This document shows, piece by piece, positions 47,700-58,927 of a stretch of 64,000 nt of DNA. A program made the position numbers and the translations under genes. The stretch's first letter is position 1, and each line of letters begins with the position of its first letter. The notes below the pieces were generated by a model. The model was given only the letters and a program-made list of their open reading frames with translations. It made no database searches and was not told the origin of the DNA. Source of the DNA: Amaranthus tricolor (taxonomy: Eukaryota; Streptophyta; Magnoliopsida; Caryophyllales; Amaranthaceae). Where the stretch lies: positions 4,800,865 to 4,864,864 of the forward strand of contig NC_080062.1 in the NCBI RefSeq assembly GCF_026212465.1, read 5' to 3'.

Positions 47700-48985
47700 T
47701 ATTTTTTTTTTTTGAATGTCTGAACATTGAAAAGCTAACACAAATTCTGAACACAAGAACCTGTGAAATTTTGAAAAATATAAACTTATTTTCAAAAAAA
47801 ATTTCAAAATAAGCTTCGAAAAAATGTCTCTTGTCTAGACTGAGGTTAAGTATTTATTTGTTGTTTCCGACAATAAATTAAAAAGCTGGTAAAAAAGTCA
47901 ACACCCTTTGTTTGTTGTTATTAACAGTGAACAAAAACAAAACAATGTCATACTTGTTAAAAGTAAAAGAATAGAAGTATTAATGGTTGATTCGCTGTTA
48001 TGAAGCGAACTATCTTTGTGTTCTTTTTTGTCCTTTTAACGTGTATGACATTTGTCTTTCTTATGTTCGCTGTTAGTAACAGTGAACAAAGTGTTTTGAC
48101 TTTTTTGCATAGCTTTTTTGTTTGCGAATAGTAAAAAAGCCCATTGTTATTAAAATCGCAATCCGGATTGTAAAACCGTACGATTCTACGACCCAGATCG
48201 ATCCCAACGACTAGGATCGTTAGTGGAATCGGAATCAAGTGAGATTGTTGGTGGAATCGGTAGAATCGTTGGTAGGATCGTTTAAAACTACTAATTTAAA
48301 TTTTTTTGCTAGTATATTTGGTCTTTTTGCTTATTATGGTTTATTATTATATCCTTGTGTGTATGTGCTCTAAATAAATTATGTGTAGTGCATATATTAT
48401 ATATATTTTCTCGTTTCATTAAGAATAGAGAAGAAAACAACATTAAAAAAGTGAAATATATATGTATTTTAAAATTAAAGCAAAATCTTAAGAAAAGGTA
48501 TGGGTTTTTAGTGCTTTTTTATATTGAAAATGATCAAACAATAAACATAGACATAATGTAATTTGTCAATTCTGCAAATTTATATGATCGTCCGATCCTA
48601 CGATCTAATGTTACGATTCGATCCCACTAGTTGATTTCGATCTTATGTAGAATCTCAATCCTAACAATCTTGAACAAGCCCTAACCTTAGGCTCGAATAC
48701 GGAGACGCTTATATTGAAAATTAAAATTTTTCAAAGCTTATTTTAAGAATTTTTATTTTTACTTTTATTTATTTATTTATTATTTTTAAAAAAAAAATTC
48801 AATTCAATTTTCAAAACTTGTATGGAACGGCCACATATATGCATCGTGTACCTGTTGGGTTCTTTTTAATCAGCCTAATTCTTCATCTAACCCATGTATA
48901 GTTTAACCAACACCCAAGTTACCCTCTTCATCTAAAATTATGGAGAATTTAATTCTCATTTTAATACTTTGGATATGAATTTTAA
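47700..48985. other. Spacer with ATCG-rich inverted segments
   Basis: Two regions, about 48160-48285 and about 48580-48680, are rich in GATCG/CGATC words in opposite orientation (for example taggatcgttagtggaatcg versus cgatcctacgatctaatg). They may be the arms of an old inverted-repeat element of about 550 bp. No gene found. Confidence 0.35.
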
Positions 48986-48989
48986 TCCT

Positions 48990-49680
48990 TTTGATTGGCA
49001 TTAATAACCATGACATTAACAATTTGAGTTTTAAAGTTGACAATAATTAATAGAGTAGTAGATTAATAATTTATAGTACTTAAGTCATAGAGTAAATGTT
49101 AAATTACAAATAACAAATGTTAATTGATGGAGTAGGATATTAATAATTTATGATGTAGTACTTAAGTCATGGAGTAGACTTTTAAAGCCTTGATATTGAC
49201 ATTTTGAGCATTAGAGTTGACTTTCTGAGATTTGAAGTAGGATATTAAACTTAAGTAATTGAGTAAGCAATCTAAGTTTTGGAATTGACAATTTAATGAT
49301 TGGCGTTGGCTTCTTAAGGTTTAAAGTAGGTTATGAAACTTAAGTATTAGAGTAAAAATTTTAAGCTTTGAAGTATACATTTTAAGTTTGAAATTGAGCA
49401 TTTAAGGCTTGGAATTGACATTTTAAGGTTTGAAGAGGTTATCAAACTTAAGTATTGGAGTAGGCTTTTAAAGCTTTAAAATTTTACATTTTGAGGCTTA
49501 GAATTGACAATTTAAAGTTTAGAGTTGTCATTTTAAGCTTTTGGAGTAGGATGTTAAACTCAAACTTCGGAAAAAGAAAGTTAAGGCTTAAAATGAGCAT
49601 TTTTATATATCCTTAAAACGATAGTATCATGCTTGGAATATGAATCTAAACTTTGAAATAGGATGTTAACATTTTATTGT
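48990..49680. repeat. Degenerate minisatellite-like array
   Basis: Words such as ttaaggcttggaattgaca, aaacttaagtattggagtag and attttaagctttgaagta recur in variable order with spacing of about 20 bp inside larger units of roughly 85-110 bp (for example 49253, 49337 and 49445). The array is strongly diverged, so it is old. No open frame runs through it. Confidence 0.65.
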
Positions 49681-51128
49681 TCTTATGTAAACTATCCATT
49701 TTATCAAACACTTGCACTAGAGACTATGAAGATGGTGGTGCTTTGTATTTGATAAAGTTTTATGTAAGGTAGTAAGAATCAAAATTGTATCAAAATGATG
49801 AAAGAAAAAGCTTTCAACCATAAAACTGTCCTACTTCTATAATTTTTGTGATTTGTATTTGATAAAGTTTTTGGGTTTTTTGTTGATTACAAGTTTTTCT
49901 ATACATATATTTTGGTATGTGGCCTATTAGACAAGTGTAATTGATTTAGGAGGTAATTGAAAATTAATTAATCAAGGCCATGCACAAAGTGAAAATGATT
50001 ATATTTTTGGCTTTTTGTTTGTTACTTGGTTAAATAAACAAAAAATATGAAGTATTTGATAAATGAATATTATTTCGGTTAAGAAATTGAAAGTGTAAAA
50101 GACTCTTGTAATACCTGAAAATAAAGCGTTATAGAAGCCAATTGTCAATAATCTAAAAGTGTGACGTAATCTTTCTGTAGAAGTAACTGAAATCCTTGTA
50201 CCACAACACGTTAGCCTTGTCCAGAGGATGATCTCCCGGAAAACCCCTTCGACGCTCAAGTTAGTTTTGAAGATAGAAATCAAGGAATGATAATATAATG
50301 GATGTAATATTAACAATTATCATGACGTTTGAAGATGGTTGGAATATGCAGTTGGGTATATCAAATGTGAATTTGACAGAGTAACGGTAGATTAACGAAA
50401 ACTTAGAGTGCAAATGATATATATAACATGTATTTATAATGATAGAATGGAGGTTGGTCAGTAAATTAAAAGACATCATGGGCATGATGGGTGATAGTGC
50501 TAGGTAATGGTTAATAGTGGGTGATTATCTTTAAGAAATTGGTGAACCAAAGTAGGTAATTTAAGATTTGACTAGATGAGTTATTTTTTTTTTTTTTTTA
50601 CTCCATAACAAATATCAAGTTTTCTTAAAAGTTAGTTTTATACCAAAATCAAAAATTAACTTAGAGTAGCTTTTTCTTTATTTGTTGTTTTTTGATTTTT
50701 TTTTAATAAACAATACACAATAAACAATTAATTTTATCAAAAACTTGTTAACAAATAGCTTAATAATTAATTTTAAAAAATAATATTACTTTCTAACCAA
50801 ATAAATCAACTGAACGGACGAACATTCAAGTTCCAACGTCTAAGAAATACAAAACAAATTTGGATTACATCTGAATAGAGTATATGAAGACACATGTTGT
50901 AGTAAGTTGCAAGTACAAGGAATCTGATGAATTGATTTAAGTAAAATTCCACTATACACATGGTTATCAATTATGGTAGTGACTAGTGAGATTTCTTTAC
51001 TAGGACGACTAATGGAAAATTGGAATCCAATTCAATTTATGCTTTTTACTGTACACACTTGACACAACTCTAGTTATTAAATAAATAAACAACTCCACCT
51101 GATTTTTTTTGTTAAAAAAATTCTCATA
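49681..51128. other. Intergenic AT-rich DNA
   Basis: No gene, RNA gene or bounded repeat recognised. Confidence 0.4.
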
Positions 51129-51481
51129 CTTCTTTCGTTTTAAAATACTTACTATATCATGATTATGGATACTATTTATTGTTCAAATTATTTTATATAT
51201 TGCAGCTAATGTGTAACTAAAAATAGGCAAAATGTTAAAAAACTACCTAGTATATACCCCATTTTGCAAAAAACTACCTTAAATAAATTTTTTTGCAAAA
51301 AACTACCTTATATTATACAATTGTTTGCAAAACACTACCTTATAACGTATTGTGGCCTTTGACCGCTATCTTTAACCGTTGACCCGCATGTGAGACGCAC
51401 GTGATGCATTACTGTATTTAATTTTTATTATTATTTTTTTTAATTTTTGTTTTTATTTTTATTTTTATTTTTATTTTTGCC

Positions 51482-51512
<31 letters not shown>

Positions 51513-51690
51513 TATTTTAAAAAAAATAAAAAAAAATAATAATAATAAAAATTTAAAATAAAATAAAAATAAAAAACAAAAGTAAAAAAAATAATAACAA
51601 TAATAAAATAAATAAAATAAAAATTTTTAAAAAAATTTAAAATAAAATTAATTTTTTTTTTATATTTTATATTTTATATTATTATTATTA

Positions 51691-51735
<45 letters not shown>

Positions 51736-52174
51736 TAAAAATTAAAAAAATAATAATAATAATAATAAATAAAAATAAAAACAAAAATTAAAAAAATAAT
51801 AATAATAAAAATTAAATACAGTAATGCATCACGTGCGTCTCACATGCGGGTCAACGGTTAAAGATAGCGGTCAAAGGCCACAATCCGTTATAAGGTAGTG
51901 TTTTGCAAACAATTGTATTATATAAGGTAGTTTTTTGCAAAAATTTTTTTTAAGGTAGTTTTTTACAAAATGGGGTATATACTTGGTAGTTTTTTAACAT
52001 TTTGCCCTAAAAATATAATTAAGTGAGATCTTGTTTGATTCGTCTAATTGCATACTTTTATAATATTAAATTATTATAATTTTTAGATTTATATAATTCA
52101 ATATAAAATGAATAAAATAACACATTAGATTGCATAAAAAGTCAAATGTAGCACGTATAACAGAACGGAGGAAG
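51129..52174. mobile_element. Stowaway MITE interrupted by a Mutator-type MITE
   Basis: The left end CTTCTTTCGTTTTAAAATAC follows TA (51127-51128). The right end GAACGGAGGAAG precedes TA (52175-52176). These are inverted Stowaway termini with the TA target. Without the inner element the Stowaway is about 256 bp, a usual size. Confidence 0.8.
51226..52006. mobile_element. Mutator-type (MULE) MITE with 9 bp target duplication
   Basis: 781 bp, flanked by the exact 9-mer CTAAAAATA (51217-51225 and 52007-52015). Its terminal inverted repeats are about 205 bp and nearly identical, beginning GGCAAAATGTTAAAAAACTA and including the blocks aaactacctta, gaccgctatctttaaccg and cacgtgatgcattactgta. The centre is ATT/AAT microsatellite and A/T-rich sequence. 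Long TIRs with a 9 bp duplication define Mutator-like elements; there is no transposase. Confidence 0.92.
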
Positions 52175-52620
52175 TATATTTAAGCTATACGGTGCAAACT
52201 CAAAAGGACAGACAATATATAAGCCACAAATTAAATTGTTACACATGGTGGTGTTCATTTAGGCCATTAATTCGAAATAAATGTTTCAGATTGGATCAAA
52301 TTGGATTTTCTGTTTGCATTGGTTTTAACATTATATAGTTAACAGTTTCTCTGATTTTTATTAGTTGCTACAGATAATGATATTTCGCCTCACAAGATGT
52401 TGCTATATGTTGCACACAATAATAACCAGAGGAAATAGTATATTATATTTAATTTAAAGTCGAATCGACCATATAAGATTAGATAAATATCGAATCGTTT
52501 TGAAATTTGAATAGATCTAGTTACACCTATGTTAAGTAACATTAAAACAATGTGCATGAAGCTTCCTTATTTGGTAAATGCAATATCCCAATTGTTTCAC
52601 TTTATGCCTTCATTTTGCAA

Positions 52621-52760
52621 TTTGCATTTTACAATTATATTACCAGATCTTATAATTTAGCTTTGAAATTAAAGTGTGGATATCAACTTCCCATTTGCAT
52701 TTTACAATTGTGTAACCACATCTTATCAGTTTATTATGAAAGTGGAGTGTGGTTATCAAC
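52621..52760. repeat. Diverged 73 bp tandem duplication
   Basis: tttgcattttacaatt opens two units (52621 and 52694), each continuing with taacca/taccaga, atcttat and gtgtgg(a/t)tatcaac. About 80 percent identical by eye. Confidence 0.75.
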
Positions 52761-52765
52761 TAAAA

Positions 52766-54861
52766 AAATCCCTTCTTGGAGTAAAAATCAAATATTTTAA
52801 GACAACCTAAATTATTATTATTTTTAAATATTACATTATTAAAATAAAGATATTTCAGTTATAATGTTCTATATATACCACTTTTTCGAATAAAATTTTG
52901 AATTAATTCTTACAAATCTCTCACTTTTCCCTAGGCTATAGTGTTGGAAGTTATATGGGGAATAATTTTTTAAAAGCATTTTATAAATTTTTCAATCGTA
53001 TTTAGCGTTTTGTCTCGTTAAGATTTTGTTACAAGTGTTTATATATTAGGTTTTTGGCAAAATATATTATATTTTTTTTTGTTTTTATAATATTTAAATT
53101 TACCGTTTTAAATATATTATTATTCTTTTGAATAAATGTTGTGACTTCTGTTTACTTTTGCCTTTTATAAATAGTTTTCGTAAGAAGAAAAAGTTATGTC
53201 AATTATATAAAGTTGTATAATGCAAGTATTTTTAAAAGCTTCGTCAATACCTACGCATAGACATTCATGAAAACATAAATAATGCGTCAACTCTAATTCT
53301 AGTATCTTTTTCATGTTGTTGCTTCATAAATAATATAATTAAAGTATTTTATCAACTATTAGCCACTAAAATTTATCAAACATTTTAACAAGTAATTAAT
53401 TTAAAAGCTAATCATATTATTAATAATTAATTAATAAAAAATAAGTTATTCTTGTGAGAAACTTCTTCTTAGTGAAGTCGTGAGACGTCTTTAAACAAAG
53501 AGTCCATATTCATATAATATATATTAGATCAGCTATTAATCCAAATATAAAATGCGTCTTTTATTGAGACCGTCTCATACATTAATTTTGGTTAAAAAAT
53601 TAATTCTATAATTAACTCAATATACTAAAACAGATTTATTATAAGTCAATCATCAAAACAACATTTTAAAATAGATATGAAGAATTTTTTTACGGTGATT
53701 GTTATTTTTTTAATTACAGGCCGATTGGTAGGCTTGAGGAGAAGTCAACGAGAATCGAACTTAGACTTTGCCAGGAGAATATCATACTTGTTGTCACTCA
53801 AACAAATACTCTACTTTAAAAATAAATTTATGATTTAATTAAATTAAACTTAGACTTCGCGAGAGAATATCGTACTTATTGTCACTGAAACAAGTACTTG
53901 ACATTAAACATAAATTTATAATTTAATTAAATAGAACATGGATTTAATTTGATTTTAAACTGATTGGTAATACTTAACTCGAAATCAATCCAACCATCAA
54001 AATAAAAACCAATGAAAAAAAAATAAAAAAATTGACGGATTATTTTAAAAATCTGGAGTTCTCAAAATCCGTAACCATCAGCAGCTTTGATTGGGGACCA
54101 AGAACATTACACACTGAAACTTTCTTATCCAAATCTCCTATCATTAATTCACCTTATCACTTTATTCTCCATTCTCATATTCATATTCAACTACTTTTGA
54201 GTTGGGATTTTAATTAACAAAACTGGATAAAATTATATCTGATCTGCAATTCTGCTTATCTAATCTCAGTATTTTACTTAACATTTTAGTTCTAATCTCC
54301 ATTCAACCAAAATTTTCGCCAAAAATCAATATCAAAAAGGCATATCACTAACTGAGCCACGTTCTATTGATTAATTGTTAGAAATTTGTTAATATTTGAG
54401 GCTCTAGATGGTTAGACCTTGAAAGGCACTAGAATCAATTTTATAATTCGTAATTTGCTAACATAATTTAATATTTAATTTTATAAATTAATTCGTAATT
54501 CGCTCAAAATGAATGGAAAATTTAGGCAATAATATAAAATAATTTAGAAAAATAACTATTGATAATAAGAATAAAATTCTCTAGTTAGGAATAATACTAC
54601 AAAGGTTGATATTGTCTATAATTAAAAGAGCTGCAAAATTGTTTGATTTCCATTAATATACAACCAAATAATTTTTTAAAAAAAGCTCTAAATTAATTAA
54701 TTTATTCCCATTTTACAAAATATTATTAAAAAAAAAAGAAAAATTCACAGCCACAAAATCACATTTTTTGTGAATATGGGTTGCTTCAAGATCTTCCTCT
54801 ACCAAACCCACAAATTAAAACAAGTGGGAAATTCTCTCGATTCAAAACCAAAAAAAGAAAC
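52766..54861. other. Spacer downstream of the ATL gene
   Basis: AT-rich. It contains GAGACC/CGTCTC palindromic motifs at about 53461-53495 and 53563-53580 that may bracket a small element. No gene recognised. Confidence 0.45.
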
Positions 54862-55392
54862 TCACACTTGTTCTAATACTACTGAGTCAGTAGCCGATTC
54901 AACTCGGAAAGACAGTCTACAAAGCGGACAACTCGACTGAGTACTGAGCCACCGATCTACACAATCCGAGTGAAATCTGTGGTCACATTTAGGCAAAACC
55001 TTAACCTTATCGCCTTCTTCAAAAACACCTAAACAAATACAACATTCCATTTCATCTTCCCTACCAACCGTCGATCTTTGATGAAGAATTATCGGCATAG
55101 ATTTGATCGCTACAGGATCTAACCCACGACAAACAACAGCACGTGACGACGGCGCGTGAGGCACGTGAGGGTAGTGCGCGTGGTGGACATGTCGGAAACG
55201 GAAATACCAACGCGCGTAGAGTAAGAGAAGAGTAACAAGAAGTATAATGGAGAAGAGTATAAAGAGGTAAAAGAGGGTTTGGCCATGGATTTGGAAGTTG
55301 TGATCGTCGAATTCGGAGTAATGCCAGTGAAGTAAATGGTGGTTTTCGTCGGTGGAGAGTTGGGAAAGGTGGCTTAAGAGGCGGCGATACAT
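54862..55392 (-). CDS. ATL-type RING-H2 E3 ubiquitin ligase, ATL66-like
   Basis: Single exon, 176 aa. A membrane span (about 40-60) follows the N-terminal HWHYSEFDDHNFQIHG. Next come a His-rich segment, the ATL family GLD motif (residues 90-92), and a RING-H2 finger with C117, C120, C136, H138, H141, C144, C155, C158, including W148 and the Pro before the last Cys. Order and spacing are those of plant ATL ligases, which are membrane-anchored and recruit an E2 through the RING. The N-terminal HWHY/IHG block recalls Arabidopsis ATL66. The start is the ATG closest to a TATA box about 100 bp upstream and gives a complete N-terminus. Lack of introns is normal for ATLs. A Harbinger element begins about 170 bp upstream. 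Confidence 0.93.
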   Translation of the reverse strand: MYRRLLSHLSQLSTDENHHLLHWHYSEFDDHNFQIHGQTLFYLFILFSIILLVTLLLLYARWYFRFRHVHHAHYPHVPHAPSSRAVVCRGLDPVAIKSMPIILHQRSTVGREDEMECCICLGVFEEGDKVKVLPKCDHRFHSDCVDRWLSTQSSCPLCRLSFRVESATDSVVLEQV

Positions 55393-55493
55393 GATTCAGA
55401 TTTTGGGAAGTGTGGGGGAGGGAGAGTGAAGGGTGGGTGATTTGTTTTATGGGTTTGACAAAATGAATTGGGCATGTGACCCTTGTTGGGATG

Positions 55494-55499
55494 TTTATA
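55494..55499 (-). promoter_or_regulatory. Probable TATA box of the ATL gene
   Basis: TATAAA on the minus strand, about 100 bases upstream of the ATG, with the transposon terminus another 62 bases upstream. Confidence 0.5.
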
Positions 55500-56249
55500 G
55501 GGTTGTTTGGAGAAATAAAGGGTAAATAGATGTGGTGGGGAACGGGGGATAAAGGACTAAGAGCTTCAGCAATGAGAGGGCTCTCCATATACCCCCATAA
55601 AATCTCTTTTCTTTTTGTATTTTGTCACATTATTTTTCACTAATTTTTCTAATATACATCTACAAGTTCTAATAACTTTTCTGTAATGGTCAGCTCTTCA
55701 TTTACCTCCCCAAATACTATTTCATATGGCCTACTTTTACTTTCTCACTCCTACTCATATATCATTATTTATTTTTTATTTAAAGATGAACTTAAAATAT
55801 TTTAATTAATGATTAATTACATGTAATTAAAATTAAATAATTTATGATTAATTAATTTTAATTAATGATTAACTAATTAATAAATACATAATTTAATTTC
55901 GTTGATGAATGACAAATTTTTTTTAAAATACTATTTTCATTATTAATTAACTTCATTAGTTAACAATTAAGTTTTTATCAAAATTCTTAAAGTATTCATT
56001 TCCTGAAATATTAATTGAAAAACGTAAATTTGAACAACTAATTAAACTCGTACATTAAATGAAAACTCGTACATTGAATGAAAAATAATACACATAATTA
56101 ACTGAACAACTAATTAAACTGAACAACTAATTAAACTCGTACATTTGCACTACACATAATTTTTTTCAAGCATCATCATACCATCCTTGACAATGTTCCC
56201 ATATATGCTCTACCAAGTCTCTTTGCAATGCATTATGAACTTGTCTATC

Positions 56250-57571
56250 CTAAACTTGTTCTCTTCTATGCATATATTGCTGCAACGTCAAATTATTATA
56301 TCTGCCCGCTTGAACTTGGTAAGTTGTATTGCGTGGTTGGGAAGATGGTTCAGCAACATATTGAATATTATCTTGTTCGAATTCAGTTGTGTCCTTATAA
56401 TTTCTGTACGTATCACATTCCTCTTCAACAATCATATTGTGAAGAATGATACATGCCAATATTATTTCCCATATTAAATCCTGATCCCAAATAAGAGATG
56501 GTCTTTGTATGATTGCAAATCGTGCTTGTAAAACTCCAAATGCACGTTCAACATCTTTCCTTACTACTCTTGGCGTCTTATAAACAACGCATCTTTTTGG
56601 TTTAGTGGGAGTCGAATTGCAGGGATAAAAGCATCCCATTTTGGATATATACCATCAGTGAGGTAGTAACACTTATTGTATGTGTTCCCATTTACATCAT
56701 AAGTTATCTCAGAAGCTTTACCTTGATAAATATCATCAACAACAGGAGACTTTCTCAAGACAGTTATGTCATTGCAAGTCCCAGGCGTTCCAAAAAAAGC
56801 ATGCCAAATCCACAAGTCACCAGAGGCCACAACTTCTAAGATGATTGTTGCATGCTTATTTCTTCCTTGATACAACTCTTTCCAACCTCTTAGGCAATTC
56901 TTCCATTCCAGTTGCATGCAATTTATACTGCCTAACATGCCTGAAAATCCCCTTCGTTGACCGTCATGAAGTAGTCGTTGCAAATCAGTGACATTTGGCC
57001 TTCTCAAGTACACTTCTGTGTAGGCTTGTCTAATTGCTTGGGCAAAATGGAGAAGACAACTTCTTTCAGTGCTTTCCCCAATCTTTATGTACTCATCAAC
57101 TGCATCAGCACATGTTCCATATGCGAGCATCCTCAATGCGGCAGTACATTTTTGTATAGGAGACGCGCCTAGTTCCCCAAGCGCATTTGGTCGTTGTTGA
57201 AAGTATGGATCTGTAGTTGTAACACCTTCAACAAATCGAAAAAACAAAGATCGACTCATACGAAATCTACATCGGAACATAGATTCTGGACGCTCAACAA
57301 AGTAGTCGTTCATAAGCCTTTCCTCGGCATCCCCACGTTTACGATCTATGAACTACCTCTTCTTTTTTTGAGCAGGTTTCCCACTGGACGTTGATTCAAT
57401 ATGCTTTGGGATAGTGAATTGGATTATAAAATCTTCTTGTTCCGCAATATTCTGGTACATAAGCATTATATTAAGTAATGCATTATTAAAAAAATCATCA
57501 TCACCAGAGGAACTAGAAGAACTTGAAGAATTGTTATTGAGATTCATTTTGGTTTTTGATTGAATGTACAT
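56250..57571 (-). pseudogene. Harbinger transposase (DDE_Tnp_4), inactivated
   Basis: Homology starts in the Ser-rich N-terminus (57571), passes an in-frame TAG at 57353-57355, and continues through NDYFVERP, SPIQKCTAALRMLAYG, GMLGSINCM, WHAFFGTPG, NDI and LTDGIYPKW. A frameshift near 56570-56600 moves it to another frame carrying KDVERAFGVLQARFAI and CIILHNMIVE, ending at 56250. The first catalytic Asp is changed: plant relatives have GSIDCM where this has GSINCM. The second Asp (TDGIYP) and the Glu (DVERAFG) remain. Stop, frameshift and D-to-N change each suggest loss of function. Confidence 0.9.
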
Positions 57572-57589
57572 TATATGTTGTTATTGAGA

Positions 57590-58530
57590 TTCATTTTATA
57601 GATGTCTTTTGAGAAGATTTCAATGTGTATAAGATAAGATTGCAATTTCCCAATTTAGAAGATAAGATTGTGTTGCATAAATAAGATTCAGTCAAATCAG
57701 CCACACTATGTTGAAAAATGAATTTCTTACCATGTGCTTGTTCGAAGAGGAGTAATGTTGTATGTTCCACGTCGTCAACATTCGTACCACTAGCTCGCAT
57801 TCTTTCCGCCTCTCCCAATTGGGATATCCACTTTACAATATCACCGTTAATTAGAAACCCATCGACCTCTTATAGATTTTTCAGTTTTATTTTGGATTAT
57901 ATTTGGCCTTTTTCTTACCTCATCATTGTAAATTTGTTTTATCTTCTTTCATAATGTTGCTTTCATTATATCAGTTTCAACTACTATATCACCTCCACAA
58001 TTAAGTACAGCGGAAACAATACACAAATCTTCTTCACAAGACCATCTATCTCTGCTCTCCTATTCCTTTTCCTTTTCTTTTCCTTTTTCTTTTCCTTTTC
58101 CTTTTCCGTTTGTTACTTCATTCTCAACCTCATCGTCAGCTAGCTGTTGAGTAGGAAACGTTTCATCAAACCTTGATCTGTTGCTACTCCCATGTGCTCC
58201 TAGGATAGAAGGAGATTGGTCTTGGTTTTGTGATTGGAAAAGTATTGGTTGATTATTTTCCAAATTTGAAGTGGTTTGATGATGAATAAAGTTGGAACTT
58301 TGAATGTTATTTTGATTTTGTGTTATATATTGCCTCATCATGATTTGAAATTCAAGAGTTTTTATAAAATTTGGATCAAATTGAGGATTAGAGTTGGAAT
58401 TTTGAATAATGTTTGGATTTTGTGGATTGTTTGTATTTTGTGGAATATTTTGTTATGGATGAAAATATGAATTTTGAGAGTTGTTTGGATTTTGTGGGTT
58501 ATTTCCGTAACAAGGATTATTATTATCCAT
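57590..58530 (-). pseudogene. Harbinger ORF1 (Myb/SANT-like DNA-binding protein), broken
   Basis: It begins at an ATG near 58530 with an Asn/Gln-rich stretch, meets a TAA at about 58454-58456, resumes through a Lys/Glu-rich basic segment to a TAG near 58060, then shows DRWSCEEDLCIVSAVLNC, the start of the SANT-like domain. A later piece (57850-57600) has GEAERMRASGTNVDDV and FEQAHGKKFIFQH, the end of the same domain. The middle appears deleted. In PIF elements this protein binds the transposon ends together with the transposase. Confidence 0.75.
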
Positions 58531-58927
58531 AATTATTATAAAAAATTAGAGTAAAAATTTAATTGTAAAAAATAAAGCAAAAAATAGAGAATTATAAAGA
58601 GAATTATGATACTTAGGGATTTTTGAAAGTGTTGAAAATATTGCAAAATTGGTGTCAATTTATAGAAAAAAAAAATTATGACCGTTGGTATAATTGATTT
58701 ATTTTTTTTTATTTGAATTTTTTTTTAAAAAAGCAAAAAACTCATTTATAGTGTTTAAAAATTTGAAAAAATAAAGCCATACAAGTTGTTGCCAAGTGGC
58801 GCAATATTATAGGAAGGAGCAAAATTTGATTTGCTTTTGCAGGTGGACGTTAACATTTGGAGGTCCTTTTTTAAATTGAGGTGTTTAAATTAGGAATTAA
58901 AATAGGATGTCATTACCGATGCTCTAA

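Larger units (their letters stand above)
55561..58924 (-). mobile_element. PIF/Harbinger transposon, degenerate
   Basis: A 3.36 kb element flanked by TAA on both sides (55558-55560 and 58925-58927), the TWA-type target of PIF/Harbinger. Terminal inverted repeats GAGCTTCAGCAATGA and GAGCATCGGTAATGA match at 12 of 15 positions. It carries the two expected genes on the minus strand, a Myb/SANT-like ORF1 and a DDE transposase ORF2, both broken. Sequence near the left end (55570-56230) and between the genes is AT-rich and non-coding. Confidence 0.88.

Noticed and set aside
52230..52540. Possible hAT MITE with gtgttcattt and gttacacct ends
   Set aside because: No matching 8 bp target duplication and only weak end similarity.
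55061..55588. 175-residue minus-strand frame overlapping the ATL gene
   Set aside because: Other-frame shadow of the ATL coding region extending into the transposon end; Pro/Ser-rich without a domain.
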